Assembly (NCBI GenBank): GCA_038143435.1
Contig: JAYQLX010000004.1
Coordinates: forward strand, 394,107-458,106
Length of the DNA stretch: 64,000 nt
Source of the DNA: UBA8337 sp038143435
Lineage (GTDB): Bacteria > Pseudomonadota > Alphaproteobacteria > RS24
Reading direction: 5' to 3'
How positions within the stretch are numbered: position 1 is the first letter of the stretch; every line of letters starts with the position of its first letter. The position numbers and the translations under genes are program-made. Below, piece by piece: positions 36,085 to 45,271 of the stretch. The notes below the pieces were generated by a model that made no database searches, was not told where the DNA came from, and saw nothing but the letters and a program-made list of their open reading frames with translations.

Positions 36085-36900
36085 ATGAGCCAAAAGATTA
36101 TGCAAGGAAAACGGGGCCTGATTATGGGGGTCGCCAATAAAAACTCCATCGCTTGGGGCATTGCGCAGGCCTGCGCTGATGCCGGTGCGGAGCTTGCCTT
36201 CACCTATCAAGGCGAAATGCTGTTAAAGCGCGTTGCGCCTCTGGCCGAGAGCGTCGGCTCGGATTTCGTTGAACCATGCGATGTCACCGATGAAGCCAGC
36301 ATGGACGCTTTGTTTGAAAAACTTGAAGCCAAATGGGGCAAGCTGGATTTTGTCGTCCACGCCATTGCCTTTGCCGGTAAAGAAGAACTGATGGGACGTT
36401 ACGTCGACACCTCGGCGGCAGCCTTTGACAAAGCGCTGAACATTAGCTGCTACAGCTTCACCGCAGTGGCGCAACGGGCGGAAAAGCTGATGGAAGAAGG
36501 CGGCGCGATGATTACGCTTTCTTATTACGGCGCGGCCAAAGTCATTCCGCATTACAATGTCATGGGCGTTGCCAAAGCGGCGCTGGAGGCTTCCGTGCGC
36601 TATTTGGCCAGCGATTTGGGGCCGAAGGGCATTCGCGTCAATTCCATCTCGGCCGGGCCCATTCGCACTTTGGCGGCCGCCGGTATTGGCGATTTCCGCG
36701 AAATGCTGAAATGGAACGAAGCCAATGCGCCAATGCGCCGCAATGTCACCAAAGAACAAGTGGGCCAATCGGCGGTTTATTTGCTGTCCGATATGTCAGC
36801 CGGTGTGTCGGGTGAAATTCACTATGTCGATGTCGGCTATAACACCATCGGCATGGCCGCTTTTGACGATTTGAAAGCGGCGCAAAGCGAGGATGGCTGA
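36085..36900 (+). CDS. fabI: Enoyl-ACP reductase (NADH) FabI
   Basis: FabI performs the last reduction in each cycle of type II fatty acid synthesis. The 271-residue SDR protein has the FabI nucleotide motif GLIMGVANKNSIAWGIAQ, the AIAFAGKEELMGRY segment, and the catalytic pair Tyr157 and Lys164 in HYNVMGVAKAALEASVRYLA. RVNSISAGPIRTLAAAGIGD is the substrate loop region. A -10-like TATATA lies about 35 bases upstream. Its TGA overlaps the aroC ATG (TGATG), a linkage common in alphaproteobacteria. Confidence 0.96.
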   Translation: MSQKIMQGKRGLIMGVANKNSIAWGIAQACADAGAELAFTYQGEMLLKRVAPLAESVGSDFVEPCDVTDEASMDALFEKLEAKWGKLDFVVHAIAFAGKEELMGRYVDTSAAAFDKALNISCYSFTAVAQRAEKLMEEGGAMITLSYYGAAKVIPHYNVMGVAKAALEASVRYLASDLGPKGIRVNSISAGPIRTLAAAGIGDFREMLKWNEANAPMRRNVTKEQVGQSAVYLLSDMSAGVSGEIHYVDVGYNTIGMAAFDDLKAAQSEDG

Positions 36901-37991
36901 TGTCGCATAATAGTTTCGGTCATTTGTTTCGCGTGACCAGCTTGGGGCGAAAGCCACGGGGCCGCTTTAGGCTGCGTGGTTGACGGCGCCCCTGCACGCC
37001 TGCCTTTGACCGAGGCCGATATTCAGCATTGGCTCGATAAAAGAAAGCCCGGGCAAAATAAATTCACCACGCAAAGGCGCGAAGCCGATGCCGTGAAAAT
37101 TCTCTCCGGCGTGTTTGAAGACCCCGAAACCGGCGCGCAGGTGACCACCGGCACACCGATTTCGTTGCTGATTGAAAACACCGACCAGCGTTCGAAGGAT
37201 TATGGCGAGATTAAAGATAAATATCGCCCCGGCCATGCCGATTTCACTTATATGGAAAAATACGGCATTCGCGATTATCGCGGCGGCGGGCGCTCCTCGG
37301 CGCGCGAAACGGCGGCGCGGGTCGCCGCTTCAGCTGTCGCGCGCAAAGTGCTGGACGGCGTCACCATTCGCGGCGCGTTGGTGCAAATGGGGCCGCATGA
37401 GATCAATCGCGAAAATTGGGATTGGGACGAAGTTGAAAACAACCCGTTCTGGTGTCCTGACGCGCAAGCCGCCAAACAATGGGAAGAATATCTCGATGGC
37501 GTGCGCAAAGCCGGCTCAAGCTGCGGCGCGGTGATTGAAGTGGTTGCCTCGGGCGTGCCCGTCGGTTGGGGCGCGCCTGTTTATGGCAAGCTGGATACGG
37601 ATTTGGCCGCTGCCATGATGAGCATTAACGCGGTTAAAGGCGTTGAGATCGGCAATGGCTTTGCGGCGGCCGCTTTGTCGGGCGAAGAAAATGCCGATGA
37701 AATGACCAAAAAAGGTTTACCAGCAATCATGCCGGTGGCGTATTGGGCGGCATTTCGACCGGCCAAGATGTCGTTGTGCGCTTTGCCGTCAAACCGACTT
37801 CGTCGATTTTGACACCGCGCCAAACCGTCGATGTTGATGGCAATGAAACCGATATTGTCACCAAAGGCCGCCACGACCCATGTGTCGGCATTCGAGCCGT
37901 GCCGGTCGGTGAGGCGATGATGGCTTGTGTGCTGGCCGACCATAAGCTGCGCCATTTGGGGCAAGCATCGGGCATGGGTAACGGCAAATAA
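36900..37991 (+). CDS. aroC: Chorismate synthase, broken by two compensating frameshifts
   Basis: AroC makes chorismate, the branch point of aromatic synthesis. From ATG 36900 the frame gives MSHNSFGHLFRVTS, then one extra T at about 36944 shifts it. Without that T it reads WGESHGAALGCVVDG as expected. The middle (36950-37715) is intact, with ADFTYMEKYGIRDYRGGGRSSARET. At about 37718 one T is missing; with it the sequence resumes as FTSNHAGGVLGGISTGQDVVVRF and ends QASGMGNGK. The two shifts cancel, giving 363 residues, the normal size. Because this is normally an indispensable gene, sequence error is likely. Its stop overlaps thiE as TAATG. Confidence 0.93.
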
Positions 37992-38665
37992 TGGCTGCAA
38001 AAAAGCCGCAAGGCCGCGCCCGCACGCGGCTTTATCTCATCACCCCGCCACAATTACATGTGACCGAATTCGCTCCGCTTCTTGATGAAGCGCTGGCCGC
38101 GGGTGATGTCGCTTGCCTGCAATTGCGTTTGAAAAATACTGACAATCAAGCGGCTGATGAAGCGCTTATTGCCGAAGCGATTGCGCAACTCATGCCGGTC
38201 GCGCACCGCCATAATGTGGCGTTTATTTTGAACGATAACCCCGAATTGGCCGCCAAATATGACTGCGATGGGGCGCATATCGGGCAAGATGATATGGCCT
38301 ATGAAGCGGCGCGCGCCATAATGGGCGACGATAAAATCATTGGTGTAACCTGTCATGACAGCAAGCATTTGGCGATGGAAGCAGGTGAAGCAGGAGCCGA
38401 TTATGTCGCCTTTGGCGCGTTTTATGAGACGCAAACCAAACAAGCCAAAACCCAAGCCTCCCCTAATATTTTGAGCTTTTGGCAAGAGTTTGTCGAACTG
38501 CCCTGTGTCGCCATTGGCGGCATCACGCCCGATAATGCCGCACCATTGGTTGCCGCCGGTGCCGATTTTATTGCTGCCTCAGGCGGTGTTTGGCAGCATG
38601 GCGACGGCGCCGCGCAGGCCGTGCGCGCTTTTAATGAAATCTTTGACGCAACGCATGAGAAATAA
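37991..38665 (+). CDS. thiE: Thiamine-phosphate synthase ThiE
   Basis: ThiE joins the pyrimidine and thiazole moieties to form thiamine phosphate. The 224-residue TIM-barrel protein shows RLYLITPPQ at the start, VACLQLRLKNTD, FILNDNPELAAKYDCDGAHIGQ (pyrophosphate and Mg contact), IGVTCHDSKHLAMEAGEAGADYVAFGAF and AIGGITPDNAAPLVAAGADF. Segment order matches ThiE; HIGQDDM and the FGAF loop are typical of the alphaproteobacterial form. It overlaps aroC (TAATG). The other thi genes are not in the window. Confidence 0.9.
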   Translation: MAAKKPQGRARTRLYLITPPQLHVTEFAPLLDEALAAGDVACLQLRLKNTDNQAADEALIAEAIAQLMPVAHRHNVAFILNDNPELAAKYDCDGAHIGQDDMAYEAARAIMGDDKIIGVTCHDSKHLAMEAGEAGADYVAFGAFYETQTKQAKTQASPNILSFWQEFVELPCVAIGGITPDNAAPLVAAGADFIAASGGVWQHGDGAAQAVRAFNEIFDATHEK

Positions 38666-38729
38666 GCATTTGCCGCGCTTCGCCGCTATGCTATCAGACC
38701 TCAACTTAAAGGCGTGAAGGTGAAGCCCC

Positions 38730-39293
38730 ATGAAAATCAACGGCAATGAAATTCGACCCGGCAATGTCATTCAGCATAATGGCGAATTATGGGTGGCGGT
38801 GAAACTGCAGCATGTGAAGCCCGGCAAGGGCGGCGCATTTGCGCAAATTGAACTCAAGAATTTGATAAACGGCTCCAAGCTCAATGAACGCTTTCGCTCA
38901 GCCGATAAGGTGGAGCGCGTGCGCCTTGAGCAGACCGATTACCAATTTCTCTATGAAAGCGACGATATGCTGGTTTTCATGGATACGGAAAGCTATGAGC
39001 AGATTGAGCTGCAAGCCGAATTTGTCGGCGACCGCGCCGCTTTTTTACAAGATGGCATGAATGTCGTGGTGGAAAGTCATGAAGGCAAGCCCATCGGTAT
39101 TCGCCTGCCCGATCAAGTGACTTTGGAAGTCAGCGAAACCGAAGCCGTTGTCAAAGGCCAAACAGCTGCATCATCCAACAAACCGGCGATTTGCGATAAT
39201 GGCGTGCGGGTTATGGTGCCGCCCTTTATTGAAATCGGCGACAAAATCATCGTCGACACGAATGAAGTCACCTATCTGAAGCGAGCCGATTAA
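38730..39293 (+). CDS. efp: Translation elongation factor P
   Basis: EF-P relieves ribosome stalling at polyproline stretches. The 187-residue protein has the three-domain layout. The tip loop HVKPGKGGAFAQ carries the modifiable lysine (Lys33), the OB domains include QFLYESDDMLVFMDTESYEQ, and the C-terminus has GVRVMVPPFIEIGDKIIVDT. The lysine tip implies an EpmA-type beta-lysylation, but no epmA or epmB gene is in the window. suhB follows with no spacer. Confidence 0.97.
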   Translation: MKINGNEIRPGNVIQHNGELWVAVKLQHVKPGKGGAFAQIELKNLINGSKLNERFRSADKVERVRLEQTDYQFLYESDDMLVFMDTESYEQIELQAEFVGDRAAFLQDGMNVVVESHEGKPIGIRLPDQVTLEVSETEAVVKGQTAASSNKPAICDNGVRVMVPPFIEIGDKIIVDTNEVTYLKRAD

Positions 39294-40073
39294 ATGGCAC
39301 AATCACCCGCCATGAATGTGATGCGCGCCGCTGTTGAAAAAGCGGGACGCGCCCTGCGCCGCGATTTCGGCGAAGTGGAAAACCTGCAAGTCTCAAAAAA
39401 AGGACCCGGTGATTTCGTCTCGCAAGCCGATTTGAAAGCCGAGAAAATTCTTTTCGAAGAGCTTTCTGAAGCGCGCCCCGGCTATGGTTTTTTGATGGAA
39501 GAGCGCGGCGTGGTGGAAGGCGCTGATACGACCCATCGCTGGATTATCGACCCGCTCGACGGCACGACAAATTTTTTGCACGGCATTCCGCATTTCGCGA
39601 TTTCCGTCGCTTTGGAGCGCGAAGGCACTTTGGTGGCGGGCATTGTCTATAATCCGATTACCGATGAATTGTTTTTTGCCGAGCGTGGGCAAGGCGCTTA
39701 CGGGCCGGGCGGGCGTTTACGCGTATCGGGCCGCAATAAATTATCCGATGCCGTTATCTCAACCCGCTTTGCTTATAAATCACCTGACGGGTTCAAAACA
39801 CCGGCGCCCGAGATTGAAAAACTCTTGCCGCAAGTGGCGGGCTTGCGCAATTTCGGCTCGGCCGCGCTTGACCTTGCCTATGTCGCCGCCGGTCGCTTTG
39901 ACGGCTATGTCGAATTTGGTTTGGAAGCGTGGGACTATGCCGCCGGTATTGTCTTGGTGCGTGAGGCCGGAGGCTTGGTTTCTGATGAAACCAACCGTCA
40001 GAAGATGCTTGAAAACGGCAATATGGTGGCCGGCAATGAAGACCTGCATGCGGCGCTTTTGAAAAGCCTTTAA
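39294..40073 (+). CDS. suhB: Inositol-1-monophosphatase family protein SuhB
   Basis: A 259-residue Mg-dependent phosphatase of the IMPase family. Metal sites appear as LMEERG (Glu), WIIDPLDGTTNFLHG (the DPxDGTxN motif near residue 84) and WDYAAGIVLVREAGG near the C-terminus. SuhB proteins hydrolyse inositol phosphate and can also act in rRNA transcription complexes. It starts one base after the efp stop. Its TAA forms a 4-base TTAA overlap with the stop of the convergent ABC exporter. Confidence 0.92.
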   Translation: MAQSPAMNVMRAAVEKAGRALRRDFGEVENLQVSKKGPGDFVSQADLKAEKILFEELSEARPGYGFLMEERGVVEGADTTHRWIIDPLDGTTNFLHGIPHFAISVALEREGTLVAGIVYNPITDELFFAERGQGAYGPGGRLRVSGRNKLSDAVISTRFAYKSPDGFKTPAPEIEKLLPQVAGLRNFGSAALDLAYVAAGRFDGYVEFGLEAWDYAAGIVLVREAGGLVSDETNRQKMLENGNMVAGNEDLHAALLKSL

Positions 40074-41893
40074 CCTATTTCAGCCGCTTCTCTGCCGAAT
40101 TGCAATTCGGCCAAACGTGCATAAAGCCCACCCTGCGCCAGCAATTCATGGTGTTTGCCTTGCGCCGTCACTTTGCCGCCTTCCATGACAATAATGCGGT
40201 CGGCTTTCAATATGGTCGCCAAGCGATGGGCAATCACCAAAGTGGTGCGCCCTTCCATCAGATTGCCGAGCGCTGTTTGCACCAAAGTCTCGCTTTCCGC
40301 ATCAAGTGCGCTGGTCGCTTCATCGAGCAGCAAAACCGGTGCATCGCGCAAAATGGCGCGTGCTATGGCAATGCGTTGGCGTTGCCCGCCCGACAATGTG
40401 ACACCGCGCTCACCCAATTCGGTCGCATAACCTTGCGGCAAACGCGAGATAAACTCATCGGCTTGCGCTGCTTTGGCGGCGGCAATCACAGCCGCTTCCG
40501 ATGCCTCGGGACGCCCGAAACGAATATTGTCCATGACGGTTTTGGCGAAGACCACCGTTTCTTGTGGCACGACCGCAAGCGCACCGCGCACGTTTTGCGG
40601 TGTCATCTCAGGCAAGGCAACGCCATCAATGGTAATGCACCCGTTTTGCGGGTCATAAAAACGCGACAATAATTGAAAAACGGTTGATTTACCGGCCCCC
40701 GATGCGCCGACCAACGCCACTGTCTCGCCCGGTGCCACGGCCAGCGAAAAACCGCTCAAGGCCGAAATTTCAGGCCGCGTCGGATAGTGGAAGGTCACGC
40801 CGTCAAAAGCAATTTCGCCCCGTGCCGGTTGCGGCAAAAGCTTTGGATTGGCCGGTGGTTGAATGACCGGTTCGACCTGCAAAATCTCGACCAGACGCTC
40901 GGTCGCCCCGGCTGCCAATTGCACCTCGCCCCAAACTTCCGACAAGGCACCGATGGAGGTCGCGCATAAAACCGCATAGAGAATAAATTGACCCAGCGTG
41001 CCACCGCTCATTGTGCCGTCCAAAACGGATTGCGCGCCAAACCATAAAATGCCTGTAACACCGGCGAATATCAAAACAATGGCAATCGCCGTCATGCCGG
41101 CGCGCGCCAAAATGCGCAGCTTGGCGGTATCGAAAGAACCTTCAACCGCGTTTGAGAAAACCCGCCGGTCTTCATTTTCATGGTTGAAACTTTGCACCGT
41201 CTGCATGGCGCTGATGGTTTCCGTGGCGTGGCTGGCCGTATCGGCAATGCGGTCTTGGCTGGCCCGTGCCAAGCGGCGCACCATGCGGCCAAACACAATC
41301 ACCGGCACAATAACCGCAGGCAAGGTAAGCGCTGCCAAACCGGCCAAAGAGGCGCTGGTATAAACCAACATAATGGCCGAGCCGACAAACATGAAGAGAT
41401 TGCGCAAGGCAATGGAGGCCGATGAGCCGACCACAGTCTTAATCAGCGTCGTATCGGCGGTCAGGCGCGACAACACTTCGCCGGTGCGTGTCACTTCAAA
41501 AAATGCCGGTGACAATGTGGTGATGTGATTATAGACGGCGGCGCGCAAATCGGCGGTCACCCGCTCGCCAATCCAAGAAACAAAATAAAAGCGCATGGCG
41601 CTGGCCAGACCCAAGACAATGGCAACCACCAGCATGGCGAGAAAATAACGGTCAATGGAACTGGCATCTTCGGTCGAAAAACCGTTATCAATCATAAAGC
41701 GCACGGCAATCGGCATTGCCAAAGTGGCCGCCGTCGCCGCCAAAAGCGCAAGAAAAGCGGCCAAAACGCGGCCCGGATATTGGCTGATAAACGGAATAAG
41801 CGCACGCAAAGGACGCAGACTGCGCGCGCGCGGCCTGCGTTTGGCATCTTCTTCCATTTGAGCGACCGCTTCGGCGGCATCATTGCGTGACAC
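40070..41893 (-). CDS. ABC exporter, fused membrane and ATPase domains (MsbA/ABCB type)
   Basis: A 607-residue half-transporter that works as a homodimer. Six membrane helices fill residues ~35-320. The ATPase has Walker A VGASGAGKSTVFQLLSRFYD, a Q-loop VVPQETVVFA, signature LSGGQRQRIAIARAIL and Walker B VLLLDEATSALDAES, followed by the His in VIAHRLATI. Such proteins export lipids or drugs; MsbA-type lipid export is possible but not shown. The stop overlaps suhB by 4 bases. Its start lies 150 bases from rpmE, with the shared region holding the rpmE promoter. Confidence 0.9.
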   Translation of the reverse strand: MSRNDAAEAVAQMEEDAKRRPRARSLRPLRALIPFISQYPGRVLAAFLALLAATAATLAMPIAVRFMIDNGFSTEDASSIDRYFLAMLVVAIVLGLASAMRFYFVSWIGERVTADLRAAVYNHITTLSPAFFEVTRTGEVLSRLTADTTLIKTVVGSSASIALRNLFMFVGSAIMLVYTSASLAGLAALTLPAVIVPVIVFGRMVRRLARASQDRIADTASHATETISAMQTVQSFNHENEDRRVFSNAVEGSFDTAKLRILARAGMTAIAIVLIFAGVTGILWFGAQSVLDGTMSGGTLGQFILYAVLCATSIGALSEVWGEVQLAAGATERLVEILQVEPVIQPPANPKLLPQPARGEIAFDGVTFHYPTRPEISALSGFSLAVAPGETVALVGASGAGKSTVFQLLSRFYDPQNGCITIDGVALPEMTPQNVRGALAVVPQETVVFAKTVMDNIRFGRPEASEAAVIAAAKAAQADEFISRLPQGYATELGERGVTLSGGQRQRIAIARAILRDAPVLLLDEATSALDAESETLVQTALGNLMEGRTTLVIAHRLATILKADRIIVMEGGKVTAQGKHHELLAQGGLYARLAELQFGREAAEIG

Positions 41894-41982
41894 GGTGCAC
41901 GCCCCTTTCTCATTGAATTGCGGTGCTTATAGCAAGCAGATCGGTGCTTCACCAGTGGCCAAATTGACCCCTCAATATCGAC

Positions 41983-42011
41983 TTGCACACAGCCCTTCTT
42001 CTGGTTATATA
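41983..42011 (+). promoter_or_regulatory. Promoter of rpmE
   Basis: TTGCAC at 41983-41988, a 17-base spacer and TATATA at 42006-42011, placed 33 bases before the rpmE ATG at 42044. Confidence 0.65.
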
Positions 42012-42043
42012 AGCGCTCAACGCGAATTGAGAAGGAAAAGGCG

Positions 42044-42265
42044 ATGAAAAAGGATATTCATCCCGATTATCACATGATTACGGTGGCCATGACCGATGGC
42101 ACCACCTATCAGACCCGCTCGACCTATGGAGAAGAGGGCACCACCTTAACGCTGGATATTGACCCGACAACCCATCCGGCTTGGACCAAAGGGTCGCAAA
42201 CGCTGGTTGACCGAGGCGGTCGCGTGTCGCGCTTTAACAAAAAATTCGACAGCTTTATCAGCTAG
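42044..42265 (+). CDS. rpmE: 50S ribosomal protein L31
   Basis: A 73-residue ribosomal protein of the large subunit. It begins MKKDIHPDYHMITVAMTDG, continues with TTYQTRSTYGEEGTTLTLDI and ends with GRVSRFNKKFDSFI, the usual alphaproteobacterial L31 pattern. It lacks the CxxC zinc pairs, so it is the zinc-free form. The start follows GAAGGAAAAGGCG. It is single and has its own promoter. Convergent with the DUF1192 gene, 13 bases away. Confidence 0.97.
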   Translation: MKKDIHPDYHMITVAMTDGTTYQTRSTYGEEGTTLTLDIDPTTHPAWTKGSQTLVDRGGRVSRFNKKFDSFIS

Positions 42266-42278
42266 TCCCCGCGAAAAC

Positions 42279-42467
42279 TTATTTGAAAAGGGCTTCTGCA
42301 TCATTGCGGGAGCCCTTTTTGCTTTCCAGCATGGCTTCGGCACGGGTGATTTCCTCTTTCAACAAAGCAATGCGCGCGGTCAATTCCTCCACCCCTTGCA
42401 GTTTTAAATCCTGCTTGGTCAATTGCTCCAAAATACTGCCCTTTGGGGCGCTGATTTCCTCTTCCAT
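42279..42467 (-). CDS. DUF1192 family small coiled-coil protein
   Basis: A 62-residue protein rich in charged heptads: EQLTKQDLKLQGVEELTARI and LLKEEITRAEAMLESKKGS. This is the DUF1192 pattern, common in alphaproteobacteria and probably a short coiled coil. The start is placed at ATG 42467 (MEEEISAPKGSILEQL) behind TGAGG; the longer frame upstream overlaps the quinone reductase gene and is rejected. Function unknown. It is divergent from the oxidoreductase gene. Confidence 0.8.
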   Translation of the reverse strand: MEEEISAPKGSILEQLTKQDLKLQGVEELTARIALLKEEITRAEAMLESKKGSRNDAEALFK

Positions 42468-42523
42468 CACTGCCTCACCATGCTTAATCTCTAATGATGC
42501 AAGTGTAATGGAAAGAAGCGCAA

Positions 42524-43528
42524 ATGTCTGAAAAACTGCCCCAAACCATGAATGCCATTGCCATTGGCCCAGACGGTGCGCCGGAAAGCCTGCACCTTGC
42601 CCCATGCGATGTGCCACAGCCGCAAGCCGATGAGATTTTGGTGCGCATTGGCGCGGCCGGGGTCAATCGCGGCGATTGTATGCAGCGCATCGGGCTTTAT
42701 CCGCCGCCGCCCGGTGCGCCTGATATTATGGGGCTGGAATTTGCCGGCACAGTGGTCGCGCGCGGCGATAAGGCCGATAAATGGCAGCTTGGTGATCGCT
42801 TGGCAGCGCTCGTCGCCGGTGGCGGCTACGCTGAATATGCTTGCGTCCATCAAGACCACGCATTGGCCGTGCCCGACACTATGAGCTTCACCGATGCCGC
42901 CGCCCTGCCGGAGACGATTTTTACCGTCTTTGCCAATGTTTTTGAGGGCGGCGGTTTGCAAAAAGGCGAAACGCTTTTGGTGCATGGCGGTTCCAGCGGC
43001 ATCGGCACCACAGCCATTCAAATGGCCAAGCATTTCGGGGCCAACGTCATCATCACCGCCGGTTCTGACGATAAATGCGCAGCGTGCCGTGATTTCGGTG
43101 CCGATTTGACGGTGAATTACCAAAGCCAAGATTTTGTTGACGCATGTCGCGATTTTACCAATGGCGCGGGGGTTAATGTCATTCTCGATATGGGCGGCGG
43201 CGATTATATTGCGCGCAATATGGAAGCCGCAGCGATGGGCGGTCGCATCGTCAATATTGCCTATATGCAGGGCTTTTCGGCAGAAGTGAATTTTCTGCCC
43301 GTCATGTTGAAACGGCTGACTTTGACCGGCTCAACCTTGCGGGCGCGCCCTTTGGCTGAGAAAACCCGCCTTACCGAGGCCGTCAATAAAGCCTTTTGGC
43401 CGCATATTGGCGCGGCGGTAAAGCCGATTGTCGATAGCGTTTATCCATTGGCCGAAGCGGGCAAAGCCCATGCACATATGGAAAGCAGCCATCATATCGG
43501 TAAAATCATTCTCGATTGCAGCAACTAG
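42524..43528 (+). CDS. NAD(P)H quinone oxidoreductase, PIG3/zeta-crystallin type
   Basis: A 334-residue medium-chain reductase without the structural zinc cysteines. It has the N-terminal GroES-like half (AAGVNRGDCMQRIGLYPPPP, PDIMGLEFAGTVVARG) and a Rossmann half with the NADPH motif LLVHGGSSGIGTTAIQMAKHF. LTLTGSTLRARPL and KPIVDSVYPLAEAGKAHAHM are typical of the PIG3 group. It probably reduces quinones or enones with NADPH. It starts 56 bases from the divergent DUF1192 gene. Confidence 0.92.
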   Translation: MSEKLPQTMNAIAIGPDGAPESLHLAPCDVPQPQADEILVRIGAAGVNRGDCMQRIGLYPPPPGAPDIMGLEFAGTVVARGDKADKWQLGDRLAALVAGGGYAEYACVHQDHALAVPDTMSFTDAAALPETIFTVFANVFEGGGLQKGETLLVHGGSSGIGTTAIQMAKHFGANVIITAGSDDKCAACRDFGADLTVNYQSQDFVDACRDFTNGAGVNVILDMGGGDYIARNMEAAAMGGRIVNIAYMQGFSAEVNFLPVMLKRLTLTGSTLRARPLAEKTRLTEAVNKAFWPHIGAAVKPIVDSVYPLAEAGKAHAHMESSHHIGKIILDCSN

Positions 43529-43541
43529 GCGAACAATTTCT

Positions 43542-43570
43542 TTGCAGCTTTTGTGGGCTTGCGCTATATA
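43542..43570 (+). promoter_or_regulatory. Promoter of the trcR gene
   Basis: TTGCAG at 43542-43547, a 17-base spacer and TATATA at 43565-43570. The coding start at 43661 leaves a ~85-base leader in which no stable hairpin is obvious. Confidence 0.6.
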
Positions 43571-43660
43571 AGCCCCATATTCACTGAAATCGTTGTTTAT
43601 TTGATGCATGGCTCATGCGTCATGAAACCTATGCAGCGTTTTGACCGTTTGGAGACTGAC

Positions 43661-44434
43661 ATGACAGCACCGCTTATGCCGAAAGCCACCGCCGTTTGGC
43701 TGGTAGACAATACCGCCCTGACATTCGATCAGATTGCCCTGTTTTGCGGCTTGCACCCGCTGGAAGTCAAAGGCATTGCCAATGGTGATATTGCCACCGG
43801 CATTAAGGGCATGGACCCGATCAGCAATGGCCAGCTGACGCGCGATGAGATTGAACGCTGCCAAAATGATGCCACGGCTGAATTGCAATTGGCCGATGCC
43901 AAACGCGATATTCCGGCCCCCAAGCCGCGCAAAGGCTCACGCTATACGCCGCTCTCCAAACGACAAGAACGCCCCGATGCCATTGCTTGGCTGGTACGCA
44001 ATCACCCTGAATTGAACGATGCGGAAATCGGCCGCCTTGTCGGCACAACCAAGCCGACCATTCAAAGCATTCGCGACCGCTCGCATTGGAACATGGCCAA
44101 TATCACGCCGCTTGATCCGGTGACTTTGGGCATGTGCAGTCAGATTGAACTGGATGAATATGTCGCCAAAGCGGCCAAACGCGAAGAACGGCGTCAAAAA
44201 CGTCTGGCGCGCGAAGCGGCTAAAAACGGCGAAGTGTTGAAAGATGCAACCGAAACCACGGCGGTGACCGGGGCCGCGCCGGATGAGACGCCGATGGATG
44301 CACCGCTCGAAACCCCGACGCATGCACCGCAGCCGATTGATGACAGCCAAGTATTCGCCGACAGTCCAAGCGCGGCACCGGCTGACGATGGCACAGACGC
44401 ACCCTTGCGTCCGGAAGACGTTTTTAAATCATAG
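43661..44434 (+). CDS. trcR: TrcR/DUF1013 family cell-cycle transcriptional regulator
   Basis: A 257-residue protein of the DUF1013 (TrcR) family, widespread in alphaproteobacteria and annotated as a cell-cycle transcription regulator. The start is ATG 43661 behind GGAG (MTAPLMPKATAVWLVDNTAL). Two helix-turn-helix-like repeats are visible: FDQIALFCGLHPLEVKGIA and a second in LNDAEIGRLVGTTKPTIQSI. RSHWNMANITPLDPVTLGMC is the family core. A Lys/Arg-rich helix (AKREERRQKRLAREAAKNG) precedes a low-complexity acidic, Pro/Ala/Asp-rich tail. The tail is longer than the conserved core requires. Confidence 0.85.
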   Translation: MTAPLMPKATAVWLVDNTALTFDQIALFCGLHPLEVKGIANGDIATGIKGMDPISNGQLTRDEIERCQNDATAELQLADAKRDIPAPKPRKGSRYTPLSKRQERPDAIAWLVRNHPELNDAEIGRLVGTTKPTIQSIRDRSHWNMANITPLDPVTLGMCSQIELDEYVAKAAKREERRQKRLAREAAKNGEVLKDATETTAVTGAAPDETPMDAPLETPTHAPQPIDDSQVFADSPSAAPADDGTDAPLRPEDVFKS

Positions 44435-44447
44435 TTGCAGCGCGGGC

Positions 44448-44618
44448 TTATGCCTGCTGGCGCAAGGCCTCAATTTGCTCTTTTAGAGCGAGTTTCTTGC
44501 GCTTCAGCGTCCATATATCGAGAGTGTCCTCAGACAAATCGGCCTGTCGGGCGCGAATCTCATCCTCCAGCTCACTATGCTGGCGCTGCAAACTTGTGAG
44601 GCGTGCATTGATGGTCAT
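44448..44618 (-). CDS. YdcH/DUF465 family small helical protein
   Basis: A 56-residue protein made almost wholly of a helical hairpin: MTINARLTSLQRQHSELEDE, then DLSEDTLDIWTLKRKKLALK. The LKRKKLxLKExI pattern is the DUF465 (YdcH) signature. The start is ATG 44618, behind GGGAGG; the upstream extension is not used. Function of the family is not known. It is convergent with trcR and divergent from purE. Confidence 0.85.
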   Translation of the reverse strand: MTINARLTSLQRQHSELEDEIRARQADLSEDTLDIWTLKRKKLALKEQIEALRQQA

Positions 44619-44779
44619 AGCCACCTCCCTTTTTTGCCTTTTCAGCGTGACAGTTTGCTTGGCCCGTGTCCATGAATAAATGCGAAAAAGCGCCAAAACG
44701 GCTTGAAATAGATGTATAATTCAGGCTATACCCGCGCTTTCCTGTTTTCGGACAGGCCATTCACGCGGCGGAGGCGATA

Positions 44780-45271
44780 ATGAGCGACGCGAAAATCGGC
44801 ATAATTATGGGTAGCCAGAGCGACTGGCCGACCATGAAACACGCGGCAGAAATTCTTGACGAATTGGCCGTTGCGCATGAATGCAAAATCGTTTCGGCGC
44901 ACCGCACGCCCGACCGCATGTATGAGTATGCCCGCGCCGCCAAAGGAAACGGCCTGAAAGCGATTATTGCCGGTGCCGGCGGGGCCGCGCATTTGCCGGG
45001 CATGACCGCGGCTTTAACGCCGATTCCCGTGCTCGGCGTGCCGATACAATCAAAAGCGCTGTCAGGGCAGGATTCACTTTTGTCCATTGTGCAAATGCCT
45101 GCCGGTGTGCCGGTCGGCACTTTGGCGATTGGCGAGGCCGGTGCCAAAAATGCGGCGCTCTTGGCCGCTGCCATTGTCGCCAATGAAGATGCCGAACTGG
45201 CTGAAAGGCTGGACGCCTGGCGCGCCGCGCGCACGGCAGATGTGCAAGAGTTCCCCAGTGACGACGGATAA
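44780..45271 (+). CDS. purE: N5-carboxyaminoimidazole ribonucleotide mutase PurE
   Basis: PurE moves the carboxyl group of N5-CAIR to give CAIR in purine synthesis. The 163-residue protein has the substrate loop IIMGSQSDWPTMKHA, the SAHRTPDRMYEYA segment with the catalytic His, AGAGGAAHLPGM and the VPIQSKALSGQDSLLSIVQM segment. This is the class I bacterial form that works with PurK. It overlaps purK by 14 bases. The 161 bases between it and the DUF465 gene hold only the divergent start region. Confidence 0.97.
   Translation: MSDAKIGIIMGSQSDWPTMKHAAEILDELAVAHECKIVSAHRTPDRMYEYARAAKGNGLKAIIAGAGGAAHLPGMTAALTPIPVLGVPIQSKALSGQDSLLSIVQMPAGVPVGTLAIGEAGAKNAALLAAAIVANEDAELAERLDAWRAARTADVQEFPSDDG

Noticed and set aside
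42468..42617. N-terminal extension of the DUF1192 protein
   Set aside because: It overlaps the start of the quinone oxidoreductase; the internal ATG at 42467 has a ribosome site and gives the family's usual length.
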